Assembly (NCBI GenBank): GCA_017554305.1
Contig: JAFZIN010000013.1
Span: forward strand, 166,465-230,464
Direction: 5' to 3'
From: Bacteroidales bacterium
Lineage (GTDB): Bacteria; Bacteroidota; Bacteroidia; Bacteroidales; UBA932
Length of the DNA: 64,000 bases
In this document: positions 10,534-20,331 of the stretch, piece after piece
Layout: the number at the start of each line of letters is the position of its first letter
Position numbering within the stretch: position 1 is the first letter of the stretch
The notes under the pieces: generated by a model
The model's database searches: none
Told to the model about the DNA's origin: nothing
Seen by the model: only the letters and a program-made list of their open reading frames with translations
Position numbers and translations under genes: made by a program

Positions 10534-11733
10534 ATGGGTATAGCAATTTACACACTCACCTCCCCTCTTCATAACGAACTCTCAGTAAGGAGTTTAACAG
10601 AGGGTTTCCTGAGTAAGATCAACCTCCCCTTCACTTTTAAAGGGGAGGATTTTTCTGATTACGGAAAGGCAGATCTCAATCTTATATTTGTAAGAACCGG
10701 GGGAACGGAGAATATTTTCAAGCAGAAGGAGGAGGTTATTCTCTCCGCCGCAAAGCACCCCGTATACCTGCTGGCATCAGATACAAGCAACTCACTGCCA
10801 GCCTCTTTGGAGATTCTCTCCTACCTTGTTCAGAGAGGAGTTAAGGGAGAAATCATCCACGGGACCGCTTCACTTATAACCTCAAGGATTGAGAAACTCT
10901 TTAAGATTCAGAGTGCCTTAAACAAAATTTCACGCTGCCGCGCCGCGGTTATTGGCAAGCCTTCAGACTGGCTCATTTCCAGCGGAGTAAACAGAGAGAT
11001 AGTTAAAGACAAACTGGGGTTGGAGATAGAAGAAATAACTATCGCGGAGGTAGAAGAGGCATATAATAATTTAGAGGAAGAGGCGGCCTGCACTGCAGAG
11101 AACGAGTTTTCAAACAAAGAGGCGGAAAAGTACTTTGCGGGGGCGGTAAAGATTTACAGGGCAATAAAGAAGGTTGTATTGGAGCATAATGCAGACGCCT
11201 TCACAATCAGGTGTTTTGACCTTCTCACATCTCTTAAGAATACCGGCTGCTGGGCCCTGGCAAAACTCAACTCCGAGGGGGTTGTTGCGGGATGCGAGGG
11301 AGATATACCGGCAATGCTCTCTATGATTATAAGCCGCGCAGTATCTGGCGTTTCCGGCTTTCAGGCAAATCCTTCCAGGATAGATTCCGAGAGCGGAGAG
11401 ATACTCTTTGCCCACTGCACAGTTCCTCTGAATATGGTTAAAAGGTATCAGCTGGACACTCACTTTGAGAGCGGTATTGGGGTGGGAATAAGAGGTTTTA
11501 TGGAGGAGGGTGACGTTACGCTCTTTAAGGTGGCAGGAGATTTTTCCCGCAGCTTTACCGCCGAGGGCAAACTCATAAGCTGCCAGAGCCTTCCCAACCT
11601 CTGCAGAACGCAGATGCTCATTAAGTTAGATAACAAAGAAGATTGCAAATACTTCTTCCGTGAACCTATAGGAAACCACCATATCATAATACCGGGAAGA
11701 TTCAAGGAGATTTTAGATGGTATATTAAGGTAA
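10534..11733 (+). CDS. L-fucose/L-arabinose isomerase-like protein
   Basis: About 399 residues starting MGIAIYTLTS. The C-terminal half has the layout of the FucI/AraA superfamily: a CFDLLTSLKNTGCWALAKLN segment, GVVAGCEGDIPAMLSM with the acidic metal ligand, then FAHCTVPLNM and a late NHHIIIPG with a conserved His pair. Automated annotation usually says fucose isomerase. This protein is shorter than true FucI (about 590 residues), so the substrate is uncertain. The earlier in-frame start at 10513 overlaps the upstream gene and is less likely. Confidence 0.75.
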   Translation: MGIAIYTLTSPLHNELSVRSLTEGFLSKINLPFTFKGEDFSDYGKADLNLIFVRTGGTENIFKQKEEVILSAAKHPVYLLASDTSNSLPASLEILSYLVQRGVKGEIIHGTASLITSRIEKLFKIQSALNKISRCRAAVIGKPSDWLISSGVNREIVKDKLGLEIEEITIAEVEEAYNNLEEEAACTAENEFSNKEAEKYFAGAVKIYRAIKKVVLEHNADAFTIRCFDLLTSLKNTGCWALAKLNSEGVVAGCEGDIPAMLSMIISRAVSGVSGFQANPSRIDSESGEILFAHCTVPLNMVKRYQLDTHFESGIGVGIRGFMEEGDVTLFKVAGDFSRSFTAEGKLISCQSLPNLCRTQMLIKLDNKEDCKYFFREPIGNHHIIIPGRFKEILDGILR

Positions 11734-11738
11734 TTTAC

Positions 11739-11746
11739 TACATTTG
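11739..11746 (+). promoter_or_regulatory. -7 element of the O-acyltransferase operon
   Basis: TACATTTG matches TAnnTTTG and lies about 58 nt before the start of the MBOAT gene and just after the preceding stop codon. No clear -33 element is visible. Confidence 0.45.
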
Positions 11747-11803
11747 CCCTCCGTTTTACAGACATTGGGATTGGTAATTAAAGCGTTATTATTGTTATAG
11801 GTT

Positions 11804-13198
11804 ATGGTCTTCTCAGATCTCTTCTTTCTGTTTGCATTTCTGCCGGCATTTATACTGGCATACCTTGCTGCAGGCTATGCAGACAGGAAGCTGTTCTCTC
11901 CGCTTGATGACCATAAATTTAAAGCCCGCAACCTTGTAACCGTAATCTTCTCCCTCATCTTCTACGCCTGGGGAGAACCGGTCTACGTATTTCTGATGCT
12001 CTTCTGCGTCTTTGTAAACTACCTTGCAGGATTGGGCATAGAGGGTTCCGGCAAGCACCGCAAACTGGCTCTGGTACTGGGTATTACGCTTAATCTGCTA
12101 ATACTTTGCACATTCAAATACCTGGGCTTCTTTGCAGAGATTTTAAACGGCTTTGGCTTGAGCGTAGCGGCTCCAAAGATTGCGCTTCCTATAGGAATCA
12201 GTTTCTACACATTCCAGTCACTCTCCTATCTTGTAGATGTTTACAGAGGTCAGTCACCGGCTCAGAGACGCTTTTGGGATCTGCTCTTCTATATCTCTAT
12301 GTTCCCGCAGCTAATTGCCGGCCCTATTGTACGTTACCAGACAATCTCCGCCAACATTAAAAACCGCACCGTTACCACTGAAGATTTTGCAGAGGGTGCA
12401 TACCGCTTCTTGCTGGGTTTGGGAAAGAAAGTGATTCTTGCCAACCAGCTCTCAGAGATATCGGACAGATTCCTGGCAGACGGAAACTTCTCAACGGCAG
12501 GAAGTTGGATTGGTCTTTTGGCCTTCACTTTCCAGATATACTTTGACTTCTCCGGTTACTCCGATATGGCAATCGGAATGGGTCGCTGCCTGGGATTCAG
12601 GTTTAACGAGAACTTTGACCACCCATACACATGTAACTCAATTACAGACTTTTGGAGAAGATGGCACATATCTCTGGGAACCTTCTTCAGAGATTACCTC
12701 TACATTCCTCTTGGAGGAAACCGCCGCCACCAGGCTCTCAACATACTCATTGTATGGTTCTTAACCGGTATGTGGCACGGTGCAAGCTGGAACTTCATAC
12801 TCTGGGGTCTCTACTTTGGAGTAATTGTAACCATAGAAAAATACACAATCCTCAAATATAAGATTCCGTCTTTTATCCTCCACATTTACAGCCTGATACT
12901 GGTGGTTTTAGGATGGGGAATCTTCTACTTTGACGATTTTGGAAAGTTGGGTTCTCTCTTCAGTGCCCTCTTTGGCAACGCACAGAGTGCATCCGACTTT
13001 ACCTCATGGGCCGCACTTACCAACAACTTCTGGCTCTGGATTGCAGCCATAACATTCTCACTTCCTGTAAGAAAGCTCTTTAAAAACGCCAGAGGAAAAT
13101 GGATTTACAGAACCGTTATCTCTCTTCTGATCCTCTTCTGCAGCGTGGCGCTTCTTATAGGAGCAACTAACAACCCGTTCCTCTACTTTAGATTCTAG
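11804..13198 (+). CDS. AlgI-type membrane-bound O-acyltransferase (MBOAT)
   Basis: The 464-residue polytopic protein matches the alginate O-acetyltransferase AlgI family. It begins MVFSDLFFLFAFLP, has ALPIGISFYTFQSLSYLVD and YLYIPLGGNR, and the catalytic-type histidine lies in TGMWHGASWNFILWG (about residue 325). Such proteins move acetyl groups across the inner membrane onto an acceptor that modifies an exported glycan. Two DHHW genes follow at 2 nt and -1 nt spacing, giving the transporter plus periplasmic transferase arrangement known from AlgI with AlgJ/AlgX. The target polymer is not identifiable here. Confidence 0.92.
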   Translation: MVFSDLFFLFAFLPAFILAYLAAGYADRKLFSPLDDHKFKARNLVTVIFSLIFYAWGEPVYVFLMLFCVFVNYLAGLGIEGSGKHRKLALVLGITLNLLILCTFKYLGFFAEILNGFGLSVAAPKIALPIGISFYTFQSLSYLVDVYRGQSPAQRRFWDLLFYISMFPQLIAGPIVRYQTISANIKNRTVTTEDFAEGAYRFLLGLGKKVILANQLSEISDRFLADGNFSTAGSWIGLLAFTFQIYFDFSGYSDMAIGMGRCLGFRFNENFDHPYTCNSITDFWRRWHISLGTFFRDYLYIPLGGNRRHQALNILIVWFLTGMWHGASWNFILWGLYFGVIVTIEKYTILKYKIPSFILHIYSLILVVLGWGIFYFDDFGKLGSLFSALFGNAQSASDFTSWAALTNNFWLWIAAITFSLPVRKLFKNARGKWIYRTVISLLILFCSVALLIGATNNPFLYFRF

Positions 13199-13200
13199 AT

Positions 13201-14319
13201 ATGAAAAGATACGCTCTGATATTCACATTATTACTTGTAAACACCCTCCTTTGGGGGCAGAATCCTGTAACGGCAGATACCATTTTGAATGATACCGTAT
13301 TCAAGTCTAAGGTAACCGTTCCCGCAGACGAGTATGCCATTCCTAACAGGGTGACAGAGAAGTATGTAAACAGAGTGAACCCGGATGAAACCTGCCGTAT
13401 GCTCAAGAGCGGAATTATGATTATTGGTACGGGAAAGAACGTCAGAGCCGCAGAGTCTTACGGAGGCAGAAACGCCGGAGAGAAGGAGTACGCAGAGTCT
13501 GCCAACAAATACAAGAGAGTATTTGGAGACAGCGTGAATGTTTACTGCATGGTAATCCCTTCTGCAGCAGCCTTCTACACCCCTAACAAGCTGAGCGGTT
13601 CCACCAGACATCAGGGCAAGACCATAGACAGAATCTTCTCATATCTTTCAGACTCCGTTAAGGCTGTAGATGTCTACACCATTTTGGGAAGACACGCCTC
13701 AGAGAAGATTTACTCAAGAACAGATCACCACTGGGCTCCGCTTGGCGCCTACTATGCCGCCAAGAAGTTTGCCGCAGTTGCCGGCGTTCCGTTCAAAGAC
13801 CTCTCCTGGTACACCAAACATACCGTAAAGAACTATGTAGGAACAATGTACATGTTCTCAAAGCAGAAAGAGGTTAAAGATGCTCCGGAAGATTTTATCT
13901 ATTATACTCCCGATAGTGTAAAGTACACAACCACTTACACCAACTATGTAACCCGCAAAGGAGTGGCCGTGGCAGAGGGAAAGACCGTTAAGGGAACCTT
14001 CTTCCAACCTGTAAAGGACGGAAGCACAGGCGCTTACTGCGTATTTATGGGCGGAGATGCCAAGATAACCAAGGTGGAAACCTCCACCAAAAACGGACGC
14101 AGGCTTGTAATCTTTAAGGAGAGTTACGGCAACGCAATTCCGGGTTACCTCTTCTTCTCCTTTGAAGAGATACACGTTATAGATTGCAGATACTTTAAGA
14201 AAAATATAAAGAAGTATGTAAGGGATAACCACATTACGGACATACTCTTTGCAAACAACATTGCAAGAGCCGTCCTTAATGGCACAAACCGCTCATACTC
14301 AAAGTTTTTAACACAGTAA
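13201..14319 (+). CDS. DHHW-family (AlgX/AlgJ-like) periplasmic protein, short paralogue
   Basis: 372 residues with a signal peptide ending near LLWGQ. It contains GIMIIGTGKN, the YCMVIPSAAAFY block, the name-giving TDHHWAPLGAYYAA (about residues 174-187) and ESYGNAIPGYLFFSF, the SGNH-hydrolase-like parts of the family. It lacks the N-terminal ELEKRDLAKFP region present in its downstream neighbour and in most DHHW proteins. It probably moves acetyl groups from the AlgI-type partner onto a surface glycan. It starts 2 nt after the MBOAT stop. Confidence 0.88.
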   Translation: MKRYALIFTLLLVNTLLWGQNPVTADTILNDTVFKSKVTVPADEYAIPNRVTEKYVNRVNPDETCRMLKSGIMIIGTGKNVRAAESYGGRNAGEKEYAESANKYKRVFGDSVNVYCMVIPSAAAFYTPNKLSGSTRHQGKTIDRIFSYLSDSVKAVDVYTILGRHASEKIYSRTDHHWAPLGAYYAAKKFAAVAGVPFKDLSWYTKHTVKNYVGTMYMFSKQKEVKDAPEDFIYYTPDSVKYTTTYTNYVTRKGVAVAEGKTVKGTFFQPVKDGSTGAYCVFMGGDAKITKVETSTKNGRRLVIFKESYGNAIPGYLFFSFEEIHVIDCRYFKKNIKKYVRDNHITDILFANNIARAVLNGTNRSYSKFLTQ

Positions 14320-15692
14320 TGGGAAAGAAGTTATTCATAGTACTTGTAGGATTGTTGTTTGGAGGGTTTACCGTACTCTTCAACTTCTTCCCGCGCAGCA
14401 CCGTCTCAGAACTTGAGAAGAGAGACCTTGCAAAGTTCCCAACCTACTCCGGTGAGAAACTGGCGGACGGCTCATTTGCAAAGGAGATATCACTCTGGTT
14501 CTCAGACAGTGAGCCTTACAGAGACTTCTTTATAAGTATGAGTATGGGTCTTAAGGACCTCATAAGGGTTAACTTCTCCAAGGAGAGTTCACTTACATTC
14601 CATGCTCCGGATATGACAGACAATGACTACTCCCCAACCGGAGACTTTGGTGAAGATGAAGCAGATGAATTGATGAGTGAACAAACTCCTGTAGATGAAG
14701 AGACTACAGAGAACCGCAAACTGGAGGAGTACCAGAATAAGATTACCGCTCAGGAGAATGCAAAGATTGCAAATGCCGGTATTATAATAGTTGGAAGCGG
14801 TGAAAATACCAGAGCCATAATGGCTTACGCCGGAGATTCCACCGGAGGAGTTAAGTTTGCAGAGGTTGCAAACAAGTATAAGAGAATTTTGGGAGACAGC
14901 GTTAACGTTTACTGTATGGTTATTCCTACATCTACAGAGTTCTACTGCCCCGATGCCGCAAAGAAAAGAACCAAGAGCCAGAGAGCAACCATAAACAACA
15001 TCTTTGCAAACCTCTCAGACTCAGTAACTGCCGTAGACGTATACACAACTCTGGCACACCACGCAGAGGAGGATATTTACCTTAGAACAGATCACCACTG
15101 GTCTCCTCTGGGAGCCTTCTATGCTGCACGCCGTTTTGCAAAGGTTGCCAAGGTTCCTTTTGCAGACACCACCTCATACATACGCAAAGTAGTTAAAAGG
15201 TATGTGGGAAGTATGTACGGCTACTCCAAAGATATAAGCATAAAGAAGGCTCCGGAAGATTTTGTATTCTATGTTCCGGACTCCACAGTAACCTACACCA
15301 CCACCTACGTAAACTACACCGTAGATGAGAATTACAAGGTTACAAATGAGAGCGCTCCGTACAAGGGAAAATACTTCTTTGATTACAAAGACGGCAGCGG
15401 TGCCGCCTACTGCACCTTTATGGGCGGTGATATGAAGATCACAAAGGTGGAGACATCAACAGATAACCACAGAAGAGTTCTGGTATTAAAAGACAGCTTT
15501 GGCAATGCAATTCCGGGCTACCTCTTCTTCTCCTTTGAAGAGGTGCATGTTGTTGATTACCGTTACTTTACAAGGAACATTGTAGATTACATTAAAGAGA
15601 ACAAAATTACAGACGTTCTCTTTGCAAACAACATCTTCTCCGCCTATATGCCTGGTACCGCCCGTCGCTATTTAAAGTTCCTACGGAACTAG
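14319..15692 (+). CDS. DHHW-family periplasmic protein, full-length paralogue
   Basis: 457 residues. An N-terminal membrane anchor precedes the usual DHHW opening SELEKRDLAKFP and a WFSDSEPYRDFF block. A low-complexity acidic linker rich in Glu and Asp lies around residues 105-145. The catalytic part contains RTDHHWSPLGAFYAA and DSFGNAIPGYLFFSFEEVHV. The last 300 residues align nearly end to end with the preceding gene, so this is a tandem duplication. The start codon shares one base with the previous stop (TAATG), which implies translational coupling. The 3' end overlaps the convergent GntP gene by 4 bp. Confidence 0.9.
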   Translation: MGKKLFIVLVGLLFGGFTVLFNFFPRSTVSELEKRDLAKFPTYSGEKLADGSFAKEISLWFSDSEPYRDFFISMSMGLKDLIRVNFSKESSLTFHAPDMTDNDYSPTGDFGEDEADELMSEQTPVDEETTENRKLEEYQNKITAQENAKIANAGIIIVGSGENTRAIMAYAGDSTGGVKFAEVANKYKRILGDSVNVYCMVIPTSTEFYCPDAAKKRTKSQRATINNIFANLSDSVTAVDVYTTLAHHAEEDIYLRTDHHWSPLGAFYAARRFAKVAKVPFADTTSYIRKVVKRYVGSMYGYSKDISIKKAPEDFVFYVPDSTVTYTTTYVNYTVDENYKVTNESAPYKGKYFFDYKDGSGAAYCTFMGGDMKITKVETSTDNHRRVLVLKDSFGNAIPGYLFFSFEEVHVVDYRYFTRNIVDYIKENKITDVLFANNIFSAYMPGTARRYLKFLRN

Positions 15693-17074
15693 AGAAGTAT
15701 CAGTTGGGCAACGTACAGCACCACGGCCGTGCTAAGTCCCATAAAGAGGGTTGCCTTAGTCTGCGTACGGTAACCGTCTTCTACAGAGAGCCCTCCCATC
15801 TTGGTAACAACCCAGAAGTAACTGTCATTGGCGTGAGATACCGTCATTGCTCCCGCACCTATTGCAACTACCACCATTGCCGCACTCAGAGGAGTAGTCA
15901 TTCCAAGTGTATAGAGCAGTGAAGAAGATGAGCTGTAAAGTCCCATAATTCCTGCAGTTGTGGTCATTGCCACGGTAGATGAACCCTGTGCAGTCTTAAG
16001 CACCGCTGCAATTATGAACGGGAAGATAATTCCCAATCCCTGGAATGATGAGATATTCTGTTTAATCACATCTATGAATCCCGCCTCATAGATTACCTGT
16101 CCCAATACGGCACCTGCCGCTGTTATGAAAACTATTGGACCGGCAACCTTTAAAGCCCACTCTGTGATTGGGTTAAGACGGTTGCTCTCATCCTTTGAGT
16201 GTCTCTTCATATAGGAGAGCAAAGGTGCAGTTGCAACAACTCCGGCGGCAAGTGCAATAACAGGTTTTCCTAAAAAGATGAGAAGATTACCCACCGTTCC
16301 CTCCATCTTGAGTATGGAGGCTACGGAACCAACTGCCATTAAAACTATCGGGAGAAGGATAGGTAAAAAAGATATGAACGTTCCGGGAGCATCCTTTGTA
16401 TCAATCACTTTGGAGAGTTCCTCCACCTCAGTTTCATCTGTTGAATGTACTCTTTTGCCCACTCTGTTTGCAAAGATATAGGCAACGGTAAGAGGGATTA
16501 TTGAGGCTATTGTTCCAACTATGAGGATGTAAAGAAGCATATCTCCCATTCCCACCATTCCGGCGGCGGCAACAGGCCCCGGTGTAGGCGGTATAAATAC
16601 GTGAGCCACATAGAGTCCGGAGGCAAGAGCAACGGTCATTGTAACTGAGGAGACACCGCTCTGGCGGCTCATCCACTTGCGGATTGGGTTAACAATCACA
16701 AAGCCGCTGTCACAGAACACCGGTATAGATACCACCCAGCCTATCAGCATAATAGCAAGCTGAGGATGCTTCTTTCCCAACACCTTAAGAATAGATTCCG
16801 CAAGACGCAAAGCGGCACCGCTTTTCTCCAGAACCAGCCCAATTAGCGTTCCGAATATGATTACAAGTCCAATGCTGGTAAAGACGGAGGAGAACCCCTT
16901 CCCTATCACATCGGGAATTTTCAGAATAGGAATACCCATCACAAGTGCCAGAAGCAGAGCCGTTCCCAGAATTGAAAGGAATGGATGCACCTTAAGGTAA
17001 GAGATTGCAAAAATCATCAACGCTATTGCTGCAACAAAGATAAGCAGCGGTACAAGCCAACCGGTAGTTAACAT
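15689..17074 (-). CDS. GntP-family gluconate:proton symporter
   Basis: This 461-residue membrane protein has about 12-14 hydrophobic segments. It shows GntP family hallmarks including FGTLIGLVLEKSGAA, IPVFCDSGFVIVNP and VFIPPTPGPVAAAG. The family imports gluconate or related sugar acids (ketogluconate, glycerate, fructuronate). No sugar-acid kinase or dehydratase gene lies next to it, so the substrate is open. It is a single-gene unit between convergent DHHW and co-directional HD genes. Confidence 0.92.
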   Translation of the reverse strand: MLTTGWLVPLLIFVAAIALMIFAISYLKVHPFLSILGTALLLALVMGIPILKIPDVIGKGFSSVFTSIGLVIIFGTLIGLVLEKSGAALRLAESILKVLGKKHPQLAIMLIGWVVSIPVFCDSGFVIVNPIRKWMSRQSGVSSVTMTVALASGLYVAHVFIPPTPGPVAAAGMVGMGDMLLYILIVGTIASIIPLTVAYIFANRVGKRVHSTDETEVEELSKVIDTKDAPGTFISFLPILLPIVLMAVGSVASILKMEGTVGNLLIFLGKPVIALAAGVVATAPLLSYMKRHSKDESNRLNPITEWALKVAGPIVFITAAGAVLGQVIYEAGFIDVIKQNISSFQGLGIIFPFIIAAVLKTAQGSSTVAMTTTAGIMGLYSSSSSLLYTLGMTTPLSAAMVVVAIGAGAMTVSHANDSYFWVVTKMGGLSVEDGYRTQTKATLFMGLSTAVVLYVAQLILL

Positions 17075-17114
17075 TGTTATCTTTCTAAAAGTTTAACCTA
17101 CACAAATATAGGAA

Positions 17115-18257
17115 TTATACTCCAACGGTGGAAAAGCCCTTCAGATGCTCATTAAAAGTCTCTGACATAAAGTCATTTAGAGCAGAAGCAAAGGATGAAG
17201 AAACAACGGAAACTCTCCCCTCTCCCGCAACAAGAGGATCTATTCTGCGCTTCTTTGCAGAGATTACTCTTACAGGGTATTCCGGCCTCCACGCCTCTGA
17301 TGAATCATTAACGGCCAGACCGCTAACTACTTCACGGGTAAGCACATCAGCTCTTTTTGCAATAACTCTTCCGGATGCTTCAACCTCATACAGGCCGTTT
17401 AATGAAGTGAACCACTTCCAATCCATCCCTCCTTCAGATTCTGAGCAGAGGGCTTCTATCACCTGCTTTTCAGTTGTATAGAGCATATCCTCAGTGACGG
17501 TTCCGCGCCCGGCAGCTCTCTTTACAATCTCAGAGAGCAGCTGCATAGAGTAGCGGTCTGCTGGGCTTACGTAAACCTTTCCGCACTCCAGGGCATAGCG
17601 GGCAAACTTCTCAGCCACAGCCCTGTCCGTAAAGCAGAGTTCCTCCTCTCCCTCCTCATTAACAGTAACGGAAAGAGAAGAGTATATCTCCCTAACATCT
17701 TCCACCCCGCCTAAACGGAAGTTTATAATGTTTCCAAGAGTGTACTCCAAGCGGTCTGCAGAAAGTTTTGGAGTATCGTTATCTGCTATAGGATATAGGT
17801 GATAATCAGAAACTTGCTCAACAGATAAGCCCAGCTCAGAGAGCACTCTGCATACCTGAACAGAAGATTGAATCATAGAATAAGTTCTCTCCTCCGTGCT
17901 CTCCTGGGTAATGTAATCTCCCTTCATAAAGTCAATTACGTGGGCAAAAGCAGGAGAAGCCACATCATGAAGCAGTCCGGCTATTGCCTGAGCTTTGCTG
18001 TGAGTAAAATTCCACACAATAAGCCCCACTCCAATGCTGTGTTCCAGGCGGCTGTAGGGTGCTAAAGAGCGGAAGAACGGGAATGATGTATACTCGCAGC
18101 CGCAGTTCATTCCTATCCCTGCAATTCGCTGAAGCAGCGGAGATTGCACAATAGGCTCAAAAAACGGCGGATAATCCTTGGAGTATATATTTAACAGTTG
18201 CTCATTCACAGAGACAAATATACTCCAAATATCTTCTTTATTTTCTATTTTTGCCAC
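17115..18257 (-). CDS. HD-domain phosphohydrolase
   Basis: 380 residues. Metal-binding HD superfamily motifs are visible: a first His in PYSRLEHSIGVGLIVW, the HD pair in AGLLHDVASPAFAHVIDF, and later ADNDTPKLSADRLEYT. Related proteins hydrolyse nucleotides (dNTPase-like), but the substrate of this group is not established. The most upstream start is a GTG at 18257, leaving only 15 nt to the divergent transporter gene. A second candidate is the GTG at 18209, 5 nt after a TATATTTG -7 box at 18215-18222. The start is therefore uncertain by 16 codons. Confidence 0.85.
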   Translation of the reverse strand: MAKIENKEDIWSIFVSVNEQLLNIYSKDYPPFFEPIVQSPLLQRIAGIGMNCGCEYTSFPFFRSLAPYSRLEHSIGVGLIVWNFTHSKAQAIAGLLHDVASPAFAHVIDFMKGDYITQESTEERTYSMIQSSVQVCRVLSELGLSVEQVSDYHLYPIADNDTPKLSADRLEYTLGNIINFRLGGVEDVREIYSSLSVTVNEEGEEELCFTDRAVAEKFARYALECGKVYVSPADRYSMQLLSEIVKRAAGRGTVTEDMLYTTEKQVIEALCSESEGGMDWKWFTSLNGLYEVEASGRVIAKRADVLTREVVSGLAVNDSSEAWRPEYPVRVISAKKRRIDPLVAGEGRVSVVSSSFASALNDFMSETFNEHLKGFSTVGV

Positions 18258-18272
18258 CGCAAATCTGAATCT

Positions 18273-19142
18273 ATGGGCATACTTATAGTACTTCCAATAT
18301 TGACCGTTCTGATGTTCGGTCTGGGTCTATCCCTCAAGATAGAGGATTTTAAGGCTTTGGCTTACAAACCTAAGGCTTTGATACTAGGCATATTTGGGCA
18401 GCTTGTTCTGCTTCCTGCCATTGCTTTTTTACTGGCGGAACTCTTCAACCTGCCTGCCATCTTCTACCTTGGAATCATACTTATTGCCTGCTGCCCCGGC
18501 GGAAGTTCCTCCAACGTCTTCTCCCGTCTTGCAGGCGGAGACGTAGCCCTATCTATCACTCTTACAGCCATCAGCAGCATTGTAACCATGTTCACCATAC
18601 CGGTGATTCTCTCCATAGCACTTGGCCAATGCAGCGGAATGGAGGCCTTCTCACAGAGTGAAGGAGGCATACACCTGCCTGTAGGTAACCTCCTTATTCA
18701 GAACATACTGCTTATGTTTATCCCTATAGTTGCCGGCTTTGTTCTCAGCCGCCTCTGCCCCGTAACAGCAGGAAAACTGGATAAGATTATTGCAAAGATT
18801 TCCTTTCCGGCTTTAATGCTTCTTGCCACAATCTTCTTCATTCAGCACCATAAAACCATTGGGGAGAACATTGCAACACTGGGTGCGGTAATCACGCTGA
18901 TGCTGGTCCTTTCTGCCGGCATCGCCGCCCTTGCCTCAAGGCTTTTCAGACTCTCAGCCTCTCACCGCAAAACCATTGTGATTGAGGTGGGTATGCAGAA
19001 CGCCGCACAGGCCATAGCTATTGCCTCCAGCCCCTTCATCTTCAACAACTCAGCACTGGCCATCCCAGCCATCATCTATGCACTGATGATGAACGTAGTG
19101 CTGCTTATCTACGTGGCTGTAGTAAAAAAGAAGAGCAGGTAA
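18273..19142 (+). CDS. Bile acid:sodium symporter (BASS) family transporter
   Basis: About 289 residues and 9-10 transmembrane helices. The pattern MFGLGLSLKIEDF, then CCPGGSSSNVFSRLAGGDVALSIT and EVGMQNAAQAIAIA, is characteristic of BASS/SBF transporters; the crossover helices carry the polar sodium-site residues. Bacterial members export or import organic anions such as pantoate or keto acids as well as bile acids, so substrate is not assigned. I start at MGILIVLP (18273). A TATTTTTG -7 box at 18246-18253 precedes it, which makes longer starts unlikely. Confidence 0.9.
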   Translation: MGILIVLPILTVLMFGLGLSLKIEDFKALAYKPKALILGIFGQLVLLPAIAFLLAELFNLPAIFYLGIILIACCPGGSSSNVFSRLAGGDVALSITLTAISSIVTMFTIPVILSIALGQCSGMEAFSQSEGGIHLPVGNLLIQNILLMFIPIVAGFVLSRLCPVTAGKLDKIIAKISFPALMLLATIFFIQHHKTIGENIATLGAVITLMLVLSAGIAALASRLFRLSASHRKTIVIEVGMQNAAQAIAIASSPFIFNNSALAIPAIIYALMMNVVLLIYVAVVKKKSR

Positions 19143-19177
19143 CCACCCGCTCTTCAACTCTCTGAAAAAACTGACTC

Positions 19178-20260
19178 TTAAGTAAGAGAACACTCTAAGA
19201 TAGAGTGTCCGTATGCAAGGTCATCATGTATCTCTACAATCTTATAGCCCACCTTCTCAAGTATATCTATCATATCCTGAGAATGATACATCTTGCTGTT
19301 ACCGTTGGCTATAACTGTAAAGTATAGAGATGTCATTGTAAGACAGTAACTTGCAGTCTCATAACGCTGCCTGTCCCAGAAGGTTTCCATAATGAAGAGT
19401 TTGCCGTTAGGGTTCAGAGATTTCTTGGCGTTTGTAACAATCCTCTCTATCTCCTCCTCAGAGAAGCAGTCAAGGAACTGGCTCATCCATACTGCATCAA
19501 ATCCCTGCGGATAATCGTTATCTTTCAACAGGTTACGTGGGAAGGTAGAGATTCTTTCAGCCCCCTCTTTGCCTGAAACGTTCTTCTTCAGCATCTCCAG
19601 CTGCTGCGGCAGATCCATAACGGTAACCTGCACATCCTTGTTGTACTGAACGCACTTGAGTGAGAACTTGCCGGTGTTTCCTCCAACGTCCATAAGACGC
19701 TTAACGTCATTAGCAAAGACAATCTTAAGTGCCTGGTCAAATGAACTGTCTGAATAGAAGTGGTCAAAGTCAAACCAACTCTTCTGAACATCTGCAGGCA
19801 GTGAAGACAACCCCTCATAAACCGTTGGCCAATCACCAAACACCTTCAACCCGGCAGGGCGCCCCTCCTTCAAGCTTGCTTCCAAATCAAAGAAACCCAG
19901 GTAGTTTACATCATTTACAAAGTTCATGTTTACCTGAGTCATCCTGTCTGTAAGCAGATACCAGCCGGTCTTTGTAATAAAGAACTTATCATCTTTAACT
20001 ATAACGGTACCAATAGATAAAGAGGCCTCCAAAAGCACCTTCACGCCGTAACGTGAAAGGTCTACCTTAGAGACAACCTCATCCATTGTAAGGCCGTCCG
20101 GATTATCTTTAAGTGCCTGGAATATACCAAATTTGAGCATCATCCTAGATGCCTGAAAAGCCACGGGAGCAAACGCAATCTCCTGAGCCGCTCTCTGCGC
20201 CTCCAAAATAGAAAGCTTGTCCTTTCCGTATTTCTCCTTAAGAGGTGATTCTAACTTCAT
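19178..20260 (-). CDS. SAM-dependent O-methyltransferase-like protein
   Basis: 360 residues. The N-terminal part (about 20-100) is a winged-helix dimerisation region like that of plant-type O-methyltransferases. The C-terminal class I methyltransferase domain has motif I LMDVGGNTGKFS (near 178), VTVMDLPQQLEML and the post-motif DAVWMSQFLDCF. It should transfer a methyl group from S-adenosylmethionine to a small molecule. No neighbour hints at the substrate. It is a single gene, with its 3' end near the convergent BASS gene. Confidence 0.85.
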   Translation of the reverse strand: MKLESPLKEKYGKDKLSILEAQRAAQEIAFAPVAFQASRMMLKFGIFQALKDNPDGLTMDEVVSKVDLSRYGVKVLLEASLSIGTVIVKDDKFFITKTGWYLLTDRMTQVNMNFVNDVNYLGFFDLEASLKEGRPAGLKVFGDWPTVYEGLSSLPADVQKSWFDFDHFYSDSSFDQALKIVFANDVKRLMDVGGNTGKFSLKCVQYNKDVQVTVMDLPQQLEMLKKNVSGKEGAERISTFPRNLLKDNDYPQGFDAVWMSQFLDCFSEEEIERIVTNAKKSLNPNGKLFIMETFWDRQRYETASYCLTMTSLYFTVIANGNSKMYHSQDMIDILEKVGYKIVEIHDDLAYGHSILECSLT

Positions 20261-20301
20261 ACTCTAACTCATTTACAACCCCAAATTTAAGATTAAATCA
20301 T

Positions 20302-20309
20302 TAAATTTG
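20302..20309 (+). promoter_or_regulatory. -7 element of the C69 dipeptidase gene
   Basis: TAAATTTG matches TAnnTTTG. It overlaps the upstream in-frame ATG at 20311, which would lie at or before the transcript start, so the ATG at 20332 is the better start for the dipeptidase. Confidence 0.5.
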
Positions 20310-20331
20310 AATGGTTTTAAAGATAGATTTT

